Notes under the pieces: generated by a model
What the model saw: only the letters and a program-made list of their open reading frames with translations
Told to the model about the DNA's origin: nothing
Database searches by the model: none
Translations under genes and position numbers: made by a program
Shown here: positions 51,308 through 59,837 of the stretch, one piece after another
Layout: the number at the start of each line of letters is the position of its first letter
How positions within the stretch are numbered: position 1 is the stretch's first letter
DNA from: Aequorivita sublithincola DSM 14238
GTDB taxonomy: Bacteria > Bacteroidota > Bacteroidia > Flavobacteriales > Flavobacteriaceae
Direction: 5' to 3'
Length of the DNA stretch: 64,000 bases
Assembly (NCBI RefSeq): GCF_000265385.1
Contig: NC_018013.1
Location: forward strand, 1,391,001-1,455,000

Positions 51308-52616
51308 TGGTAAGTTTTATTTGTTTGATGCGCTTGCCCTCGAACGCTTCAATGGTAAACGCATAATTGTGGAAAGATATTACTTCGTTTTTCTTCGGAA
51401 AGCCTTTTGAAATTTCTAATAGAAAACCAGCTAAAGTTTCAGCTTCGCCTTTTTCATCTTCAAAAATTTCTGGGTCTTCTGGTTTTATTACTTTGTAAAA
51501 ATCTTTCAACGGAGTTTTTCCTTCGAAAACAAAGGTGTTGTCGTCTAGTTTTGAGAAAATTAAATCCTCGTCATCAAACTCATCACTTATTTCGCCTACA
51601 ATTTCTTCAATAATATCTTCCAAAGAAATCAATCCGCTCGTTCCGCCGTATTCGTCTACAACGATGGCGAGGTGCATTTTCATTTCTTTGAATTCATTCA
51701 GCAAATCGTCTAATTTTTTGTTTTCGGGAACAAAATAGGCTTTGCGTTGCAAGGTTTTCCAATCTAAAATTTTTCGATCTGTGTAGGGAATCAAATCTTT
51801 CACATAAAGAATTCCGGTAATGTTGTCAATATTGTCTTTATAAACTGGAATTCGGGAATAGCCTCGCTGGATGATTTCTGGCAAAATTTCTTTGAAAGAC
51901 TGGTCTTCGTTTAAGGCAAAAATATCCATACGGTTTTTCATAACCTGCTTGGTATCCGTATTTCCGAAGGTTACAATTCCTTGAAGAATTTTCTGTTCCT
52001 CAAAAGTTGTGTCTTGATTGGAAAGTTCAAGTGCTTGTGAAAGATGATCCACGCTAATGTTGGATTTTTGTTTTCCGTAACGATCGTGAAGATAAATAGT
52101 GGCAGAGCGCATTGGCAAACTTATTGGCGAAAGCAAAGTGTCTAAAACATTAAGCGGTTGTGCCATAAAAACCGCGAATGAAACTCGGTTACGGTTTGCG
52201 TATATTTTCGGAAGTATTTCACCAAAAAGCAAAATAAAGAAGGTAACAACGCCCACTTCCACGATAAAACGAACGTCAATTCCGTAAAAATTAGATTGAA
52301 TTCCTGCAAAAAAAACATCACTCAAAGAGTCAAATATTAAGACGATAGCAATGTTTATAAAATTATTCGCGACTAAAATAGTGGCTAGTAATTTCTTAGG
52401 TCTTCCCAATAAACTCTCAACAATACCGAGTTTTTTGATGATTGCTTTTTCTTGATTTGTTTCAAAATCAGAAGGCGTTAATGAAAAGAAAGCCACTTCG
52501 GCACCAGAAATTAGGGCAGAACAGGCTAGAAGAACAATCAATAAAACACAGCTAGTTATTTCGGAAAAATCCAAAACGCTAAAAAAGAATAATAAACCAG
52601 GGGGTTCTGTGTCCAA
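51294..52616 (-). CDS. gldE: Gliding motility-associated protein GldE (CNNM/CBS/CorC type)
   Basis: A 440-residue protein. A DUF21 membrane domain (about 20-200, LISGAEVAFFSLTPSDF, LFGEILPKIYANRN) is followed by a CBS pair (about 220-345, RIPVYKDNIDNITGILYVKDLI, LAIVVDEYGGTSGLISLEDIIEEIVG) and a CorC/HlyC C-terminal domain. The gldE-gldD overlap and the upstream ssb are the syntenic signature of GldE. Its exact role is unclear, probably ion homeostasis supporting gliding protein assembly. Confidence 0.93.
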   Translation of the reverse strand: MDTEPPGLLFFFSVLDFSEITSCVLLIVLLACSALISGAEVAFFSLTPSDFETNQEKAIIKKLGIVESLLGRPKKLLATILVANNFINIAIVLIFDSLSDVFFAGIQSNFYGIDVRFIVEVGVVTFFILLFGEILPKIYANRNRVSFAVFMAQPLNVLDTLLSPISLPMRSATIYLHDRYGKQKSNISVDHLSQALELSNQDTTFEEQKILQGIVTFGNTDTKQVMKNRMDIFALNEDQSFKEILPEIIQRGYSRIPVYKDNIDNITGILYVKDLIPYTDRKILDWKTLQRKAYFVPENKKLDDLLNEFKEMKMHLAIVVDEYGGTSGLISLEDIIEEIVGEISDEFDDEDLIFSKLDDNTFVFEGKTPLKDFYKVIKPEDPEIFEDEKGEAETLAGFLLEISKGFPKKNEVISFHNYAFTIEAFEGKRIKQIKLTIENK

Positions 52617-52637
52617 GTTATTGGGTTTAGTTAAAAA

Positions 52638-53084
52638 TTAAAAAGGAAGATCATCCTCTTCTTCAGAAGTTGAATTATTGTTTTGCGGCTCTGCTTTTGA
52701 CTGAGGTTTCTGGGTTGTATTGCTGTTTGAAGCGCTATTGTTTTCGTCTTTGGGTGATAAAAAGTTGAAATCTGTACAATGAATTTCGGTGCTATATCTA
52801 TCAATTCCCTTATCGTCTTGCCATTTATTGGTTTTAATTCTTCCTTCAATATAAACTTTATCTCCTTTTTTCAAGTACTTTTCACATATTTCGGCAGCTT
52901 TGTTGCGAACTATAATATTGTGCCATTCAGTTGTGGTTACTCGCTCGTTTGTGGTTTTGTTTGTATAGGATTCATTTGTGGCAAGCGGAAAACGACCAAT
53001 ACTATTTCCGCCTTCAAAAAAGTGCATTTTTACATCATCTCCGGTATGCCCAATAAGCATCACTTTATTTAAAGTTCCATTCAT
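52638..53084 (-). CDS. ssb: Single-stranded DNA-binding protein
   Basis: A 148-residue SSB. The OB fold (1-about 110) shows NGTLNKVMLIGHTGDDVKMHFF, ATNESYTNKTTNERVTTTEWHNIIVRNKAAEICEKYLKKGDKVYIEGRI. A Gln/Asn/Ser-rich linker ends in the acidic tip SEEEDDLPF that recruits partner proteins. It is 21 bases upstream of gldE. A TACCTTTG -7 element (minus strand) precedes it. Confidence 0.97.
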   Translation of the reverse strand: MNGTLNKVMLIGHTGDDVKMHFFEGGNSIGRFPLATNESYTNKTTNERVTTTEWHNIIVRNKAAEICEKYLKKGDKVYIEGRIKTNKWQDDKGIDRYSTEIHCTDFNFLSPKDENNSASNSNTTQKPQSKAEPQNNNSTSEEEDDLPF

Positions 53085-53107
53085 AATCGTTTCTTTTTCA
53101 ATTTGTG

Positions 53108-53115
53108 CAAAGGTA
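53108..53115 (-). promoter_or_regulatory. -7 element TACCTTTG for ssb-gldE-gldD
   Basis: The plus strand reads CAAAGGTA, an exact minus-strand match 23 bases before the ssb ATG. No good -33 element. Confidence 0.5.
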
Positions 53116-53186
53116 GATTTTGTGATTTAAATATACGGAATTTTAAGATTTTATATCCTAGAAAAATTCCAATCATTTAATATTCA

Positions 53187-54149
53187 TTATGCTCCAAAGA
53201 GTTTTTGCCAAATGGATAGTTTTTTCGGTGTTTCTAGTTCACTCGTTTTTTCTGAAATTTTGGAGGCTGTTTCAATTTCTTCTTCTAATATCTTTAAAGA
53301 TTCTTCCTCATCAATTATGTCTTCTTGCTCCTTCACTTGTTTGCTTTCCCAATCTATATATTCATCGGAGAAAATAATATCTTCAAAAAGAAATTTTACA
53401 TCTTCAGAATATGCTTCCCTGTCTTTTATAAAATGCGCAAGATCCTCTCGTTCTGGTGGAAATCCGCTGCTTTTGTGGTGATATGCTTTGTAGGAACGAA
53501 TATTTTGGCTTTCAAAAAGTGAATAGATATATTCAAAAGCTCTTTTTTCTTCACCCAAACGTTGTAAAATGCCAACCGTGGTTTTGGATATTTTTCCCTG
53601 CCATTCATTTATTGACGGGCCATGAAGCTGTTGCGCGGTTTTAAGTTTTAGGATGGCTTCTTCCAGTTTTTCCTTTTCATCGTAGGTTAAAGCAAGCGCC
53701 TTTGCGGACATATAATTTAACTCCGCGAGATAAATTACTAAAACAAATTTATCAGGGTATCTGGTAAATATTTTTTCCCGATCCACATTTGTGTCAATTC
53801 CTTGTTCGGCATATTCTTTAATTTGTTCCTCCACCAACGTATTAAATTTAGGCAGAAGTTGCTCTCGGAATGTTGTGTTTTTTATTTCAGAAAAGAATGA
53901 AAAAAAGATTGTGATGTTGGCAAAGGAGCGTTCAGAATATTTAGGCTTTTCTGGAGTTAGTTTTTGTTGTTCGTCAAAAATTTCTTTGCATTTTTCAAAA
54001 AATTCCTGCTCGTTATCTTTCTCTGGAAGAATACTTAATTGTTCCCAACCGGAAAGACAGTAGCCACATTTGTATTGTCCGGGCTCGGTTTCAGTATATG
54101 ATGAGGTTGCTCCGCAGGTTGGGCATTGTATTTTGTTTGATAGTTCCAT
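53187..54149 (-). CDS. Zinc-ribbon protein of unknown function
   Basis: A 320-residue soluble protein whose first 32 residues form a zinc ribbon (CPTCGATSSYTETEPGQYKCGYC). The rest is mostly helical and charged, with repeat-like helices that could form a TPR-type scaffold (KLEEAILKLKTAQQLHGPSINEW; LQRLGEEKRAFEYIYSLFES). It ends in a Glu-rich stretch and KLSIWQKLFGA. I recognise no family. It lies between ssb and mutY, which are often neighbours in related genomes, so it looks like an insertion. Confidence 0.75.
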   Translation of the reverse strand: MELSNKIQCPTCGATSSYTETEPGQYKCGYCLSGWEQLSILPEKDNEQEFFEKCKEIFDEQQKLTPEKPKYSERSFANITIFFSFFSEIKNTTFREQLLPKFNTLVEEQIKEYAEQGIDTNVDREKIFTRYPDKFVLVIYLAELNYMSAKALALTYDEKEKLEEAILKLKTAQQLHGPSINEWQGKISKTTVGILQRLGEEKRAFEYIYSLFESQNIRSYKAYHHKSSGFPPEREDLAHFIKDREAYSEDVKFLFEDIIFSDEYIDWESKQVKEQEDIIDEEESLKILEEEIETASKISEKTSELETPKKLSIWQKLFGA

Positions 54150-54179
54150 AGTTTATTTCTGAAATTTTAAAGATACATT

Positions 54180-54202
54180 ATAATGAAGATTTTCTTCATT
54201 AT
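54180..54202. repeat. Hairpin ATAATGAA-7-TTCATTAT
   Basis: A perfect 8-base inverted repeat in the 65-base gap between mutY and the zinc-ribbon gene. It is A/T-only at the ends and lacks a T-run on the minus strand, so its role is unclear. Confidence 0.5.
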
Positions 54203-54214
54203 ATAATGAAACGG

Positions 54215-55279
54215 TCAATAATTTTCAAAAAACTCCGAAACAAAATCTGCAATCAAAACTGGAACTGCATAGTTTTTTACTTCGGATATAGGAACAGTAT
54301 TTTCTTTTTCTTCGGAAGTCTCAACAATCCAAAACCGCGTGTTTAGATGTTGATGCGATAGTTTGTGGATCACCGGTTTTTCGTTGAAAAGAGAAATGTT
54401 TTCAATATTTAGATTTTCTGAAAAGGTTCGAAACTGCGGAAAGTTTTGCAATTCTGAAATATTAATTTCTTCCGAAGTTTCGATTAAAGGAAATTCATAT
54501 AGCTTCTGCCAAATTCCTTTACCGGTGCGCTGTTGAAGGATGGTTCGTTCATTTTCAGAAAGAACTACCAAATAATTGAAAAACCTATTTTTCACGGGTT
54601 TCGCTTTAATCTTTACAGGAAGCTCCGTCACTTTTTTCTGCTGAAACGCGACGCAGCTATCATTAAAAATGCAGTTTCCGCAGTCTGGGCTTTGCGGCAC
54701 ACAGAAACGCGCTCCAAACTCCATAATGGCTTGATTAAAAGTTCCAGGCTCTTTTTTATCAATCAATTGTTGGGCAAGTTGTTTGAATTCTTTTTGTCCA
54801 GGGGTTGTATTAATAGGAGTGGGAATTCCAAAATATCGTGAAAGTACGCGATATACATTTCCATCAACAACTGCTTCAGGTTGATTGAAGGAGATGCTTG
54901 CTATTGCACTAGCTGTATAATCGCCCACACCTTTTAGCTTTAATAGGTCATTGTAATTGTTGGGGAAAGTACCATTCATTTCTTCCGAGACAATTTTTGC
55001 TGTTGCGTGCAAGTTTCTGGCACGGGAGTAATAGCCCAGCCCTTGCCAAAGTTTTAGCACATCATCTTCTGGCGCATTGGCTAAATCTTCTACTTTTGGG
55101 TAGGCTTCAACAAACTTTAAATAATACGGCAAACCTTGTAGAACGCGGGTTTGCTGAAGCATTATTTCTGAAAGCCAAATGCGGTATGGATTTGTAGTAT
55201 TTCGCCACGGCAAATCACGTTTATTTTGTAAATACCACGCAATGAGTATTTTGGAGAAATGAGGAACTTTTTTCGGCAT
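54215..55279 (-). CDS. mutY: A/G-specific adenine glycosylase MutY
   Basis: A 354-residue base-excision enzyme removing adenine opposite 8-oxoguanine. The helix-hairpin-helix LKGVGDYTASAIAS is followed by the catalytic aspartate in VVDGNVYRVLSR. The [4Fe-4S] cysteines are in CVPQSPDCGNCIFNDSC, and the N-terminal SEIMLQQTRV carries the essential glutamate. A C-terminal MutT-like domain (about 235-350) recognises 8-oxoG. Confidence 0.96.
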   Translation of the reverse strand: MPKKVPHFSKILIAWYLQNKRDLPWRNTTNPYRIWLSEIMLQQTRVLQGLPYYLKFVEAYPKVEDLANAPEDDVLKLWQGLGYYSRARNLHATAKIVSEEMNGTFPNNYNDLLKLKGVGDYTASAIASISFNQPEAVVDGNVYRVLSRYFGIPTPINTTPGQKEFKQLAQQLIDKKEPGTFNQAIMEFGARFCVPQSPDCGNCIFNDSCVAFQQKKVTELPVKIKAKPVKNRFFNYLVVLSENERTILQQRTGKGIWQKLYEFPLIETSEEINISELQNFPQFRTFSENLNIENISLFNEKPVIHKLSHQHLNTRFWIVETSEEKENTVPISEVKNYAVPVLIADFVSEFFENY

Positions 55280-55324
55280 TGGGTAAAATTAATCTATATC
55301 CCTTTAAATTTTAAAGGATTAAGC

Positions 55325-55357
55325 TTTGATTTATTGATTTTAAAATATGTATATTTG
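55325..55357 (+). promoter_or_regulatory. HU gene promoter, TTTG-N21-TATATTTG
   Basis: TTTG at 55325-55328, 21-base spacer, TATATTTG at 55350-55357. The leader to the HU ATG at 55410 is about 50 bases. Confidence 0.75.
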
Positions 55358-55409
55358 CGGTCTCTAAAAAAAATCTAGTAAAAGAATAATTAATTAAAAT
55401 TTATAAGTA

Positions 55410-55700
55410 ATGACGAAAGCAGATATCGTAGCAAAGATTTCAGAAAAACTAGGAATGGAAAAGAATGAAGTACAAGCTACAGTTGAAACCTTTATGGAAG
55501 AAGTGAAAAACTCTTTAGAAGGTGGAGACAATGTGTACTTAAGAGGTTTTGGAAGTTTTATCATCAAAACAAGAGCTGAAAAAACAGGAAGAAACATTTC
55601 TAAAAACACAACGATTAAGATTCCAGCCCACAATATTCCGGCTTTTAAACCTGCAAAAGTATTTGTTGAAGGTGTAAAAACTAACGTGGACGTAAAATAA
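55410..55700 (+). CDS. HU family DNA-binding protein
   Basis: A 96-residue HU/IHF protein. The N-terminal helices (TKADIVAKISEKLGMEKNEVQATVETFMEEVKNSL) and the beta-arm with the DNA-contacting motif (GFGSFIIKTRAEKTGRNISKNTTIKIPAHNIPAFKPAK) are complete. It bends and compacts DNA. Its promoter is strong, as expected for an abundant nucleoid protein. The tiny basic protein gene follows 49 bases later and is probably on the same message. Confidence 0.96.
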   Translation: MTKADIVAKISEKLGMEKNEVQATVETFMEEVKNSLEGGDNVYLRGFGSFIIKTRAEKTGRNISKNTTIKIPAHNIPAFKPAKVFVEGVKTNVDVK

Positions 55701-55749
55701 TAATAACCCGTCTTGAAGTAAATTCTAGACATTAATAAAAGACTTTAGT

Positions 55750-55842
55750 ATGCCAAGTGGTAAAAAAAGAAAAAGACATAAGGTAGCGACTCACAAGCGC
55801 AAGAAAAGACGTCGCGCTAACCGCCACAAAAAGAAAAAGTAG
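55750..55842 (+). CDS. Tiny basic Thx-like ribosomal protein, 30 residues
   Basis: ATG at 55750, stop at 55840-55842. The 30 residues begin MPSGKKRKRHKVATHKRKKR and are almost all Lys, Arg and His. I associate this conserved flavobacterial peptide with the Thx family of small 30S-subunit proteins; the assignment rests on composition and recall. It follows the HU gene, and the terminator hairpin that ends the transcript includes its stop codon. Composition, start and stop are far from random, so it is a real gene. Confidence 0.85.
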   Translation: MPSGKKRKRHKVATHKRKKRRRANRHKKKK

Positions 55843-55859
55843 TTTCTAAACTACTTTTT
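55834..55859 (+). terminator. Terminator overlapping the Thx-like stop codon
   Basis: AAAAAGTAGTTT-ct-AAACTACTTTTT: a 12-base perfect stem whose left arm contains the TAG stop codon. The T-run is inside the right arm, followed by CTGTTTT. Confidence 0.8.
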
Positions 55860-56060
55860 CTGTTTTAAAAGTGTTTCGGAAATTGAGCTTTTTTGGCACT
55901 ATTTCCAAGTAAAACAAACGAAAAATCGTTCTTTGAAAATGAAATTGAAACCGCCTACTTTTGGTTTGGTGTAATTTCGCCGGGTTTTTTATATAAAACC
56001 TGTAAAAATTATTGTTTAATTCGTCCCAATATTCTGTTGGGACAACAAAATTAATATACC

Positions 56061-57620
56061 GTGAACAACGAATTATTTATTAGATCCGGTTCACAAGAAG
56101 TTGATTTTGCCCTTTTAAAGGATGGAAGACTTATAGAGCTTCACAAAGAAGAAGAAGGTAACAATTTTACGGTTGGCGATATATTTCTCGCTAAAATCCG
56201 TAAAACAGTTCCTGGGCTTAACGCCGCCTTTGTGAATGTAGGTTACGAGAAAGATGGTTTTTTACACTATCACGATCTTGGACCAAAAGTGCTTTCGCAA
56301 TTAAAATTTGTGAAAAGTGCCACTTCAGGTAAGTTAAAGGATTTTTCCTTAACTAATTTTCCATTCGAAAAAGAGATTGATAAGCACGGCAACTTAAATG
56401 ATGCCTTAAAAAGCAATCAATCCATCTTGGTTCAAATTGTAAAAGAACCCATTTCCACTAAAGGACCACGTATTAGTTCCGAGCTTTCTATAGCTGGAAG
56501 ATATATTGTTTTGGTTCCGTTTTCCGATAGAGTTTCTGTTTCACAAAAAATAGAAAGTACCGAAGAAAAAGACAGGTTAAAACGCTTGATAACAAGCATT
56601 AAACCAAAAGGATTTGGCGTAATTATACGCACCGTGGCTGAGGGCAAAAAAGTAGCAGAACTGGACAAAGATTTACAGAACCTTACCGAACGCTGGACGG
56701 CGATGTGTAAGAAGCTACAAGGGGCGCACCACCCTTCAAAAGTGCTGAGCGAGCTAAACAGGGGAGCTTCTATTATCCGCGATATGTTTAACGATTCATT
56801 CTCCGCAATACATATTGACGACGAAACCCTATACTTGCAAATAAAAGATTATGTGCAGGAAATTGCACCAAAAAAAGACAATATCGTAAAGTTTTATGAC
56901 TCCAATGTTCCGATGTTTGAAAAATTCGGAATTGAAAGGCAGATCAAGACTTCCTTCGGAAAAACAGTATCAGGTAGCAAAGGAGCTTATTTGGTAATTG
57001 AACACACCGAAGCAATGCACGTAATAGACGTGAACAGCGGTAACCGAAGCAACAAGCAAAAAACACAAGAAGGCACAGCGCTAGAAGTGAATTTAATTGC
57101 AGCCACCGAGGTGGCAAGACAGCTAAGGTTGCGCGATATGGGAGGAATTATTGTGGTGGATTTTATTGATTTGGCAAACGCCACTCACCGCAAACAGCTC
57201 TACAATCATCTTCGTGATGAAATGAAGGATGACAGAGCAAAACACAAAATTCTGCCCCCAAGTAAATTTGGATTGATACAAATAACCAGACAGCGAGTTC
57301 GTCCAGAGATGAACATTAAAACGCGAGAGGAAGATCCAAATGCAAACGGAAGCGGCGGCGATGAAAATGGTGAAATAGAAGCACCAATCATTGTTATCAA
57401 TAGAATAAATGAAGAGGTGAAACGCCTTTTCAAAAAAGACTATAAAAAGATAACGTTAGATACGCATCCTTTTATAGCGGCCTTTTTAACCAAAGGTTTC
57501 CCAAGTGTTAGGACCAAATGGTTTTTGGAACACAAAAAATGGGTAAAAATTCAACCTCGAGATGCTTACACGTATCTTGAATATCATTTTCACGATAAAG
57601 ATGGTGAATTGATTAAATAA
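56061..57620 (+). CDS. rng: Ribonuclease E/G family protein
   Basis: A 519-residue RNase G-type endoribonuclease. An S1 domain (about 35-130) is followed by the RNase H-like and DNase I-like catalytic parts (VIEHTEAMHVIDVNSGNR, ATEVARQLRLRDMGGIIVVDFIDL with the metal-binding aspartates) and the C-terminal small domain. It lacks the scaffold tail of RNase E. It starts at GTG (56061) with the typical N-terminus NNELFIRSGSQEVDFALL. It processes rRNA and mRNA; no partner is adjacent. A weak TAATTTCG lies about 80 bases upstream. Confidence 0.95.
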   Translation: MNNELFIRSGSQEVDFALLKDGRLIELHKEEEGNNFTVGDIFLAKIRKTVPGLNAAFVNVGYEKDGFLHYHDLGPKVLSQLKFVKSATSGKLKDFSLTNFPFEKEIDKHGNLNDALKSNQSILVQIVKEPISTKGPRISSELSIAGRYIVLVPFSDRVSVSQKIESTEEKDRLKRLITSIKPKGFGVIIRTVAEGKKVAELDKDLQNLTERWTAMCKKLQGAHHPSKVLSELNRGASIIRDMFNDSFSAIHIDDETLYLQIKDYVQEIAPKKDNIVKFYDSNVPMFEKFGIERQIKTSFGKTVSGSKGAYLVIEHTEAMHVIDVNSGNRSNKQKTQEGTALEVNLIAATEVARQLRLRDMGGIIVVDFIDLANATHRKQLYNHLRDEMKDDRAKHKILPPSKFGLIQITRQRVRPEMNIKTREEDPNANGSGGDENGEIEAPIIVINRINEEVKRLFKKDYKKITLDTHPFIAAFLTKGFPSVRTKWFLEHKKWVKIQPRDAYTYLEYHFHDKDGELIK

Positions 57621-57622
57621 CC

Positions 57623-57662
57623 AAAACCCCTTTTGAAAGTTTACTTCGGAAGGGGTTTTTTT
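57623..57662 (+). terminator. Rho-independent terminator after RNase G
   Basis: AAAACCCCTT / AAGGGGTTTT with a 17-base loop, followed by TTT, directly after the stop codon. Confidence 0.85.
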
Positions 57663-57706
57663 GTATTCTGAAGTTTCTGGAGATATTGCTGAGAGTTATA
57701 CTATTT

Positions 57707-57792
57707 CTTTGCGAACTTTGCGGTAAAGCTCCGTGCCCTCTATGGTTAATTTTACCACAAAGAGCGCAAAGTAGGCACAAAGACCACAAAGA
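57707..57792. repeat. Inverted repeat of the ACCACAAAGAG-CACAAAG class upstream of recX
   Basis: Left arm CTTTGCGAACTTTGCGGT (57707-57724) and right arm ACCACAAAGAGCGCAAAG (57754-57771), then a further GGCACAAAGACCACAAAG directly before the recX ATG. It is related to the element at 26091-26132. Confidence 0.75.
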
Positions 57793-57794
57793 AA

Positions 57795-58280
57795 ATGGAA
57801 CCTCGTAAAACATACACTGTAGATGAAGCCCAGAAACGAATGGAACGCTACTGCGCCTATCAAGAGCGTTGCCATAAGGAAGTGCATCAAAAACTCTATG
57901 AAATGCGTATGATTCCTCTCGCAATAGATGAAATAATTGATCACTTGCTGCGTCACAATTTTCTAAATGAAACCCGTTTTGCGCAAGCTTTTGCCCGTGG
58001 AAAATTTAGAGTAAAAAAATGGGGAAGAAATAGGATTGTAAATGAATTGAAAATGCGGCAAATTTCAACTTTCAACATTAAAATTGCTTTAAAGGAAATA
58101 CCTGATTCTGAATATTATAAAACTTTTGAAGCTTTGGCTGAAAAGCGGTTGAAGCAATTAGTTTCAGAAAAAGATCTTCAGAAAAAACGCAAGAAACTGG
58201 CGGATTATCTTTTTTATCGTGGATGGGAGAGTGAATTGGTTTACGGGAAGGTTGGGGAGATTATGAAAAGAAAGAGCTAA
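57795..58280 (+). CDS. recX: Regulatory protein RecX
   Basis: A 161-residue RecX. Its three-helix repeats are visible as AQKRMERYCAYQERCHKEVHQKLYE, LLRHNFLNETRFAQAFARGKFRVKKWGRNRIVNELK and the C-terminal KLADYLFYRGWESELVY. It restrains RecA filament growth. Its ATG follows a dispersed repeat within 3 bases, so its leader consists of repeat DNA. Its end overlaps the end of the convergent gene by 4 bases. Confidence 0.93.
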   Translation: MEPRKTYTVDEAQKRMERYCAYQERCHKEVHQKLYEMRMIPLAIDEIIDHLLRHNFLNETRFAQAFARGKFRVKKWGRNRIVNELKMRQISTFNIKIALKEIPDSEYYKTFEALAEKRLKQLVSEKDLQKKRKKLADYLFYRGWESELVYGKVGEIMKRKS

Positions 58281-58792
58281 ATATTAAACGAAGCCCCAAC
58301 ATTAACCGAAACTTGGTTGTGCAGTTTTTCAGCAGGCGTTAATGAATCTGTATTGTATTTTGAAATAGGAACACTCACTTCCGTAAAAACGCCAAAGCCG
58401 CTGGTAAAAAAATATCGAGCTCCCAAATGGCCTCCAAAGTTTTTTAAACTGGCATAAAGCCCAGGATATATATCAAAATTCTCATCAACATTTATCACAT
58501 TTCCAAGATTGGCGTTGAAACGGGCCTTTAGGTCAAAACGATCGTCGAACTTTGCGAAAGGTGTTTCATTTCCTTCCAAATCTCTAACTTTTTCAACTCC
58601 TAAAAGATAGGCTGAAGCTACGCCAACGGATATGTTTTCACCTAAACCAAAATCAAGACTGCCCATAATTCCTGTGCCGTTATTTTGAAAGTTTGCGCCA
58701 ACTTGAAATTTCACATCGCCTTTTCCGCTGTAGGCTTGTCCGAAACTGAACTGGAAAAATAGAAGCGCTAATAAAGCTACAAGTGTTTTCAT
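58277..58792 (-). CDS. DUF6646-type outer-membrane protein
   Basis: A 171-residue protein with a signal peptide (MKTLVALLALLFFQFSFG). Alternating beta strands with aromatic ends are typical of a small outer-membrane barrel (KFQVGANFQNNG, SLDFGLGENISVGVASAYLLG, RFNANLGNVINV, LGARYFFTSGFGVFTEVSVPI, QVSVNVGASFNI). I associate it with the DUF6646 family; function unknown. It is convergent with recX and overlaps it by 4 bases. A TATCTTTC near-match to the -7 box lies upstream. Confidence 0.8.
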   Translation of the reverse strand: MKTLVALLALLFFQFSFGQAYSGKGDVKFQVGANFQNNGTGIMGSLDFGLGENISVGVASAYLLGVEKVRDLEGNETPFAKFDDRFDLKARFNANLGNVINVDENFDIYPGLYASLKNFGGHLGARYFFTSGFGVFTEVSVPISKYNTDSLTPAEKLHNQVSVNVGASFNI

Positions 58793-58834
58793 TTTACGAA
58801 ATTTTAAAAGGAAAGATACTGAATTCTTCAGAAA

Positions 58835-59689
58835 TTACAATGCTTTATTGGTGCGAACAATGGCTTGTTCGTTTTTCCAATCAATCCATTTTTGACCTTT
58901 TAATTTTCGCATAAATTGATCAAAATAACGCATAACACCAATGTTGTAAACGGCCTTGGCTAAATTTTTTGGGTTTCTAGCGATTGCTCTCAAACTCATT
59001 GAAAATCCTGGTGTGATGTAGCGCATATAATGCCAATAGCCTTCAGGCATATATAAAACGTTGCCGTGTTCCAAGTTTGCAATGTAGCCGTTTGCTTTTT
59101 TTAAGGCTGGCCATTTGTTAAAATCGGGATTATGGAAATCTATGTCTTCGCGGACGATTAACGAGTGTGGAATTTTGTACAAATAATCATTTTGAGCTTG
59201 GTCAAAAAGAATTACTTCTTTTTTTCCTTGGAAGTGAAAATGGAAGATGTTTGCCAAATCAATATCATAGTGCATAAAAGTGTAAGAATCCCTTCCGCCG
59301 AAAAAGAGCATTGGCAGGCCTTTCATCAACTTTAAACCAAAATCTGGGTAGTTAAAATCTTTTTGAAGCTGTGGTACTTCTTTTAAAATATTCCAAAGAA
59401 AGATGCGATATTTTGTGGGTTCTTTTTTTAAGAGTTCCACATAGTCGCGCATTATCATCTTTTTATGCGGCTCGTTGAAACCATCTTCGTGACTCACTGG
59501 ACGATTGTCATAAAGCGGAACCGTTTTATCTCCGGCTACGTTTGCCATATAATCTAGGTCCCATTTGGTAAAAGCAGGCCAGTCCTCCGCAAACCGTTCA
59601 ATAACAACAGGTTTTTGGGGTTTAAAATAATTTTTCAGAAAATCTTCCTTAGTAATGGTTTCTACCTTGTCTATTTCCTTTAACTGCAT
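58835..59689 (-). CDS. Cupin-like (JmjC-type) domain protein
   Basis: A 284-residue protein of the cupin_8 type. The probable Fe(II)-binding residues are His and Asp in FMHYDID, followed by a distal histidine in the EGYWHYMRYITPG region. The N-terminal part (FLKNYFKPQKPVVIERFAEDWPAF) is family-typical. Members hydroxylate proteins or peptides with 2-oxoglutarate; the substrate here is unknown. It sits between the outer-membrane protein gene and the atpC terminator. Confidence 0.88.
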   Translation of the reverse strand: MQLKEIDKVETITKEDFLKNYFKPQKPVVIERFAEDWPAFTKWDLDYMANVAGDKTVPLYDNRPVSHEDGFNEPHKKMIMRDYVELLKKEPTKYRIFLWNILKEVPQLQKDFNYPDFGLKLMKGLPMLFFGGRDSYTFMHYDIDLANIFHFHFQGKKEVILFDQAQNDYLYKIPHSLIVREDIDFHNPDFNKWPALKKANGYIANLEHGNVLYMPEGYWHYMRYITPGFSMSLRAIARNPKNLAKAVYNIGVMRYFDQFMRKLKGQKWIDWKNEQAIVRTNKAL

Positions 59690-59775
59690 AACTTTTTACT
59701 TCGCCGTAAATTTACAAATCTCCTTACAGTATTGAGCGGAGTGTTAATATAACTTTAAGGATTTATATAAAACAA

Positions 59776-59811
59776 AAATCCCAAATTCCTATATGTAAGA
59801 ATTTGGGATTT
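59776..59811 (-). terminator. Terminator of the atpD-atpC operon
   Basis: AAATCCCAAATTC / GAATTTGGGATTT, a 13-base perfect stem with a 10-base loop. On the minus strand it continues TTGTTTT. Confidence 0.87.
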
Positions 59812-59837
59812 TATATTTTTTTGGAATTTGCTTCAGC

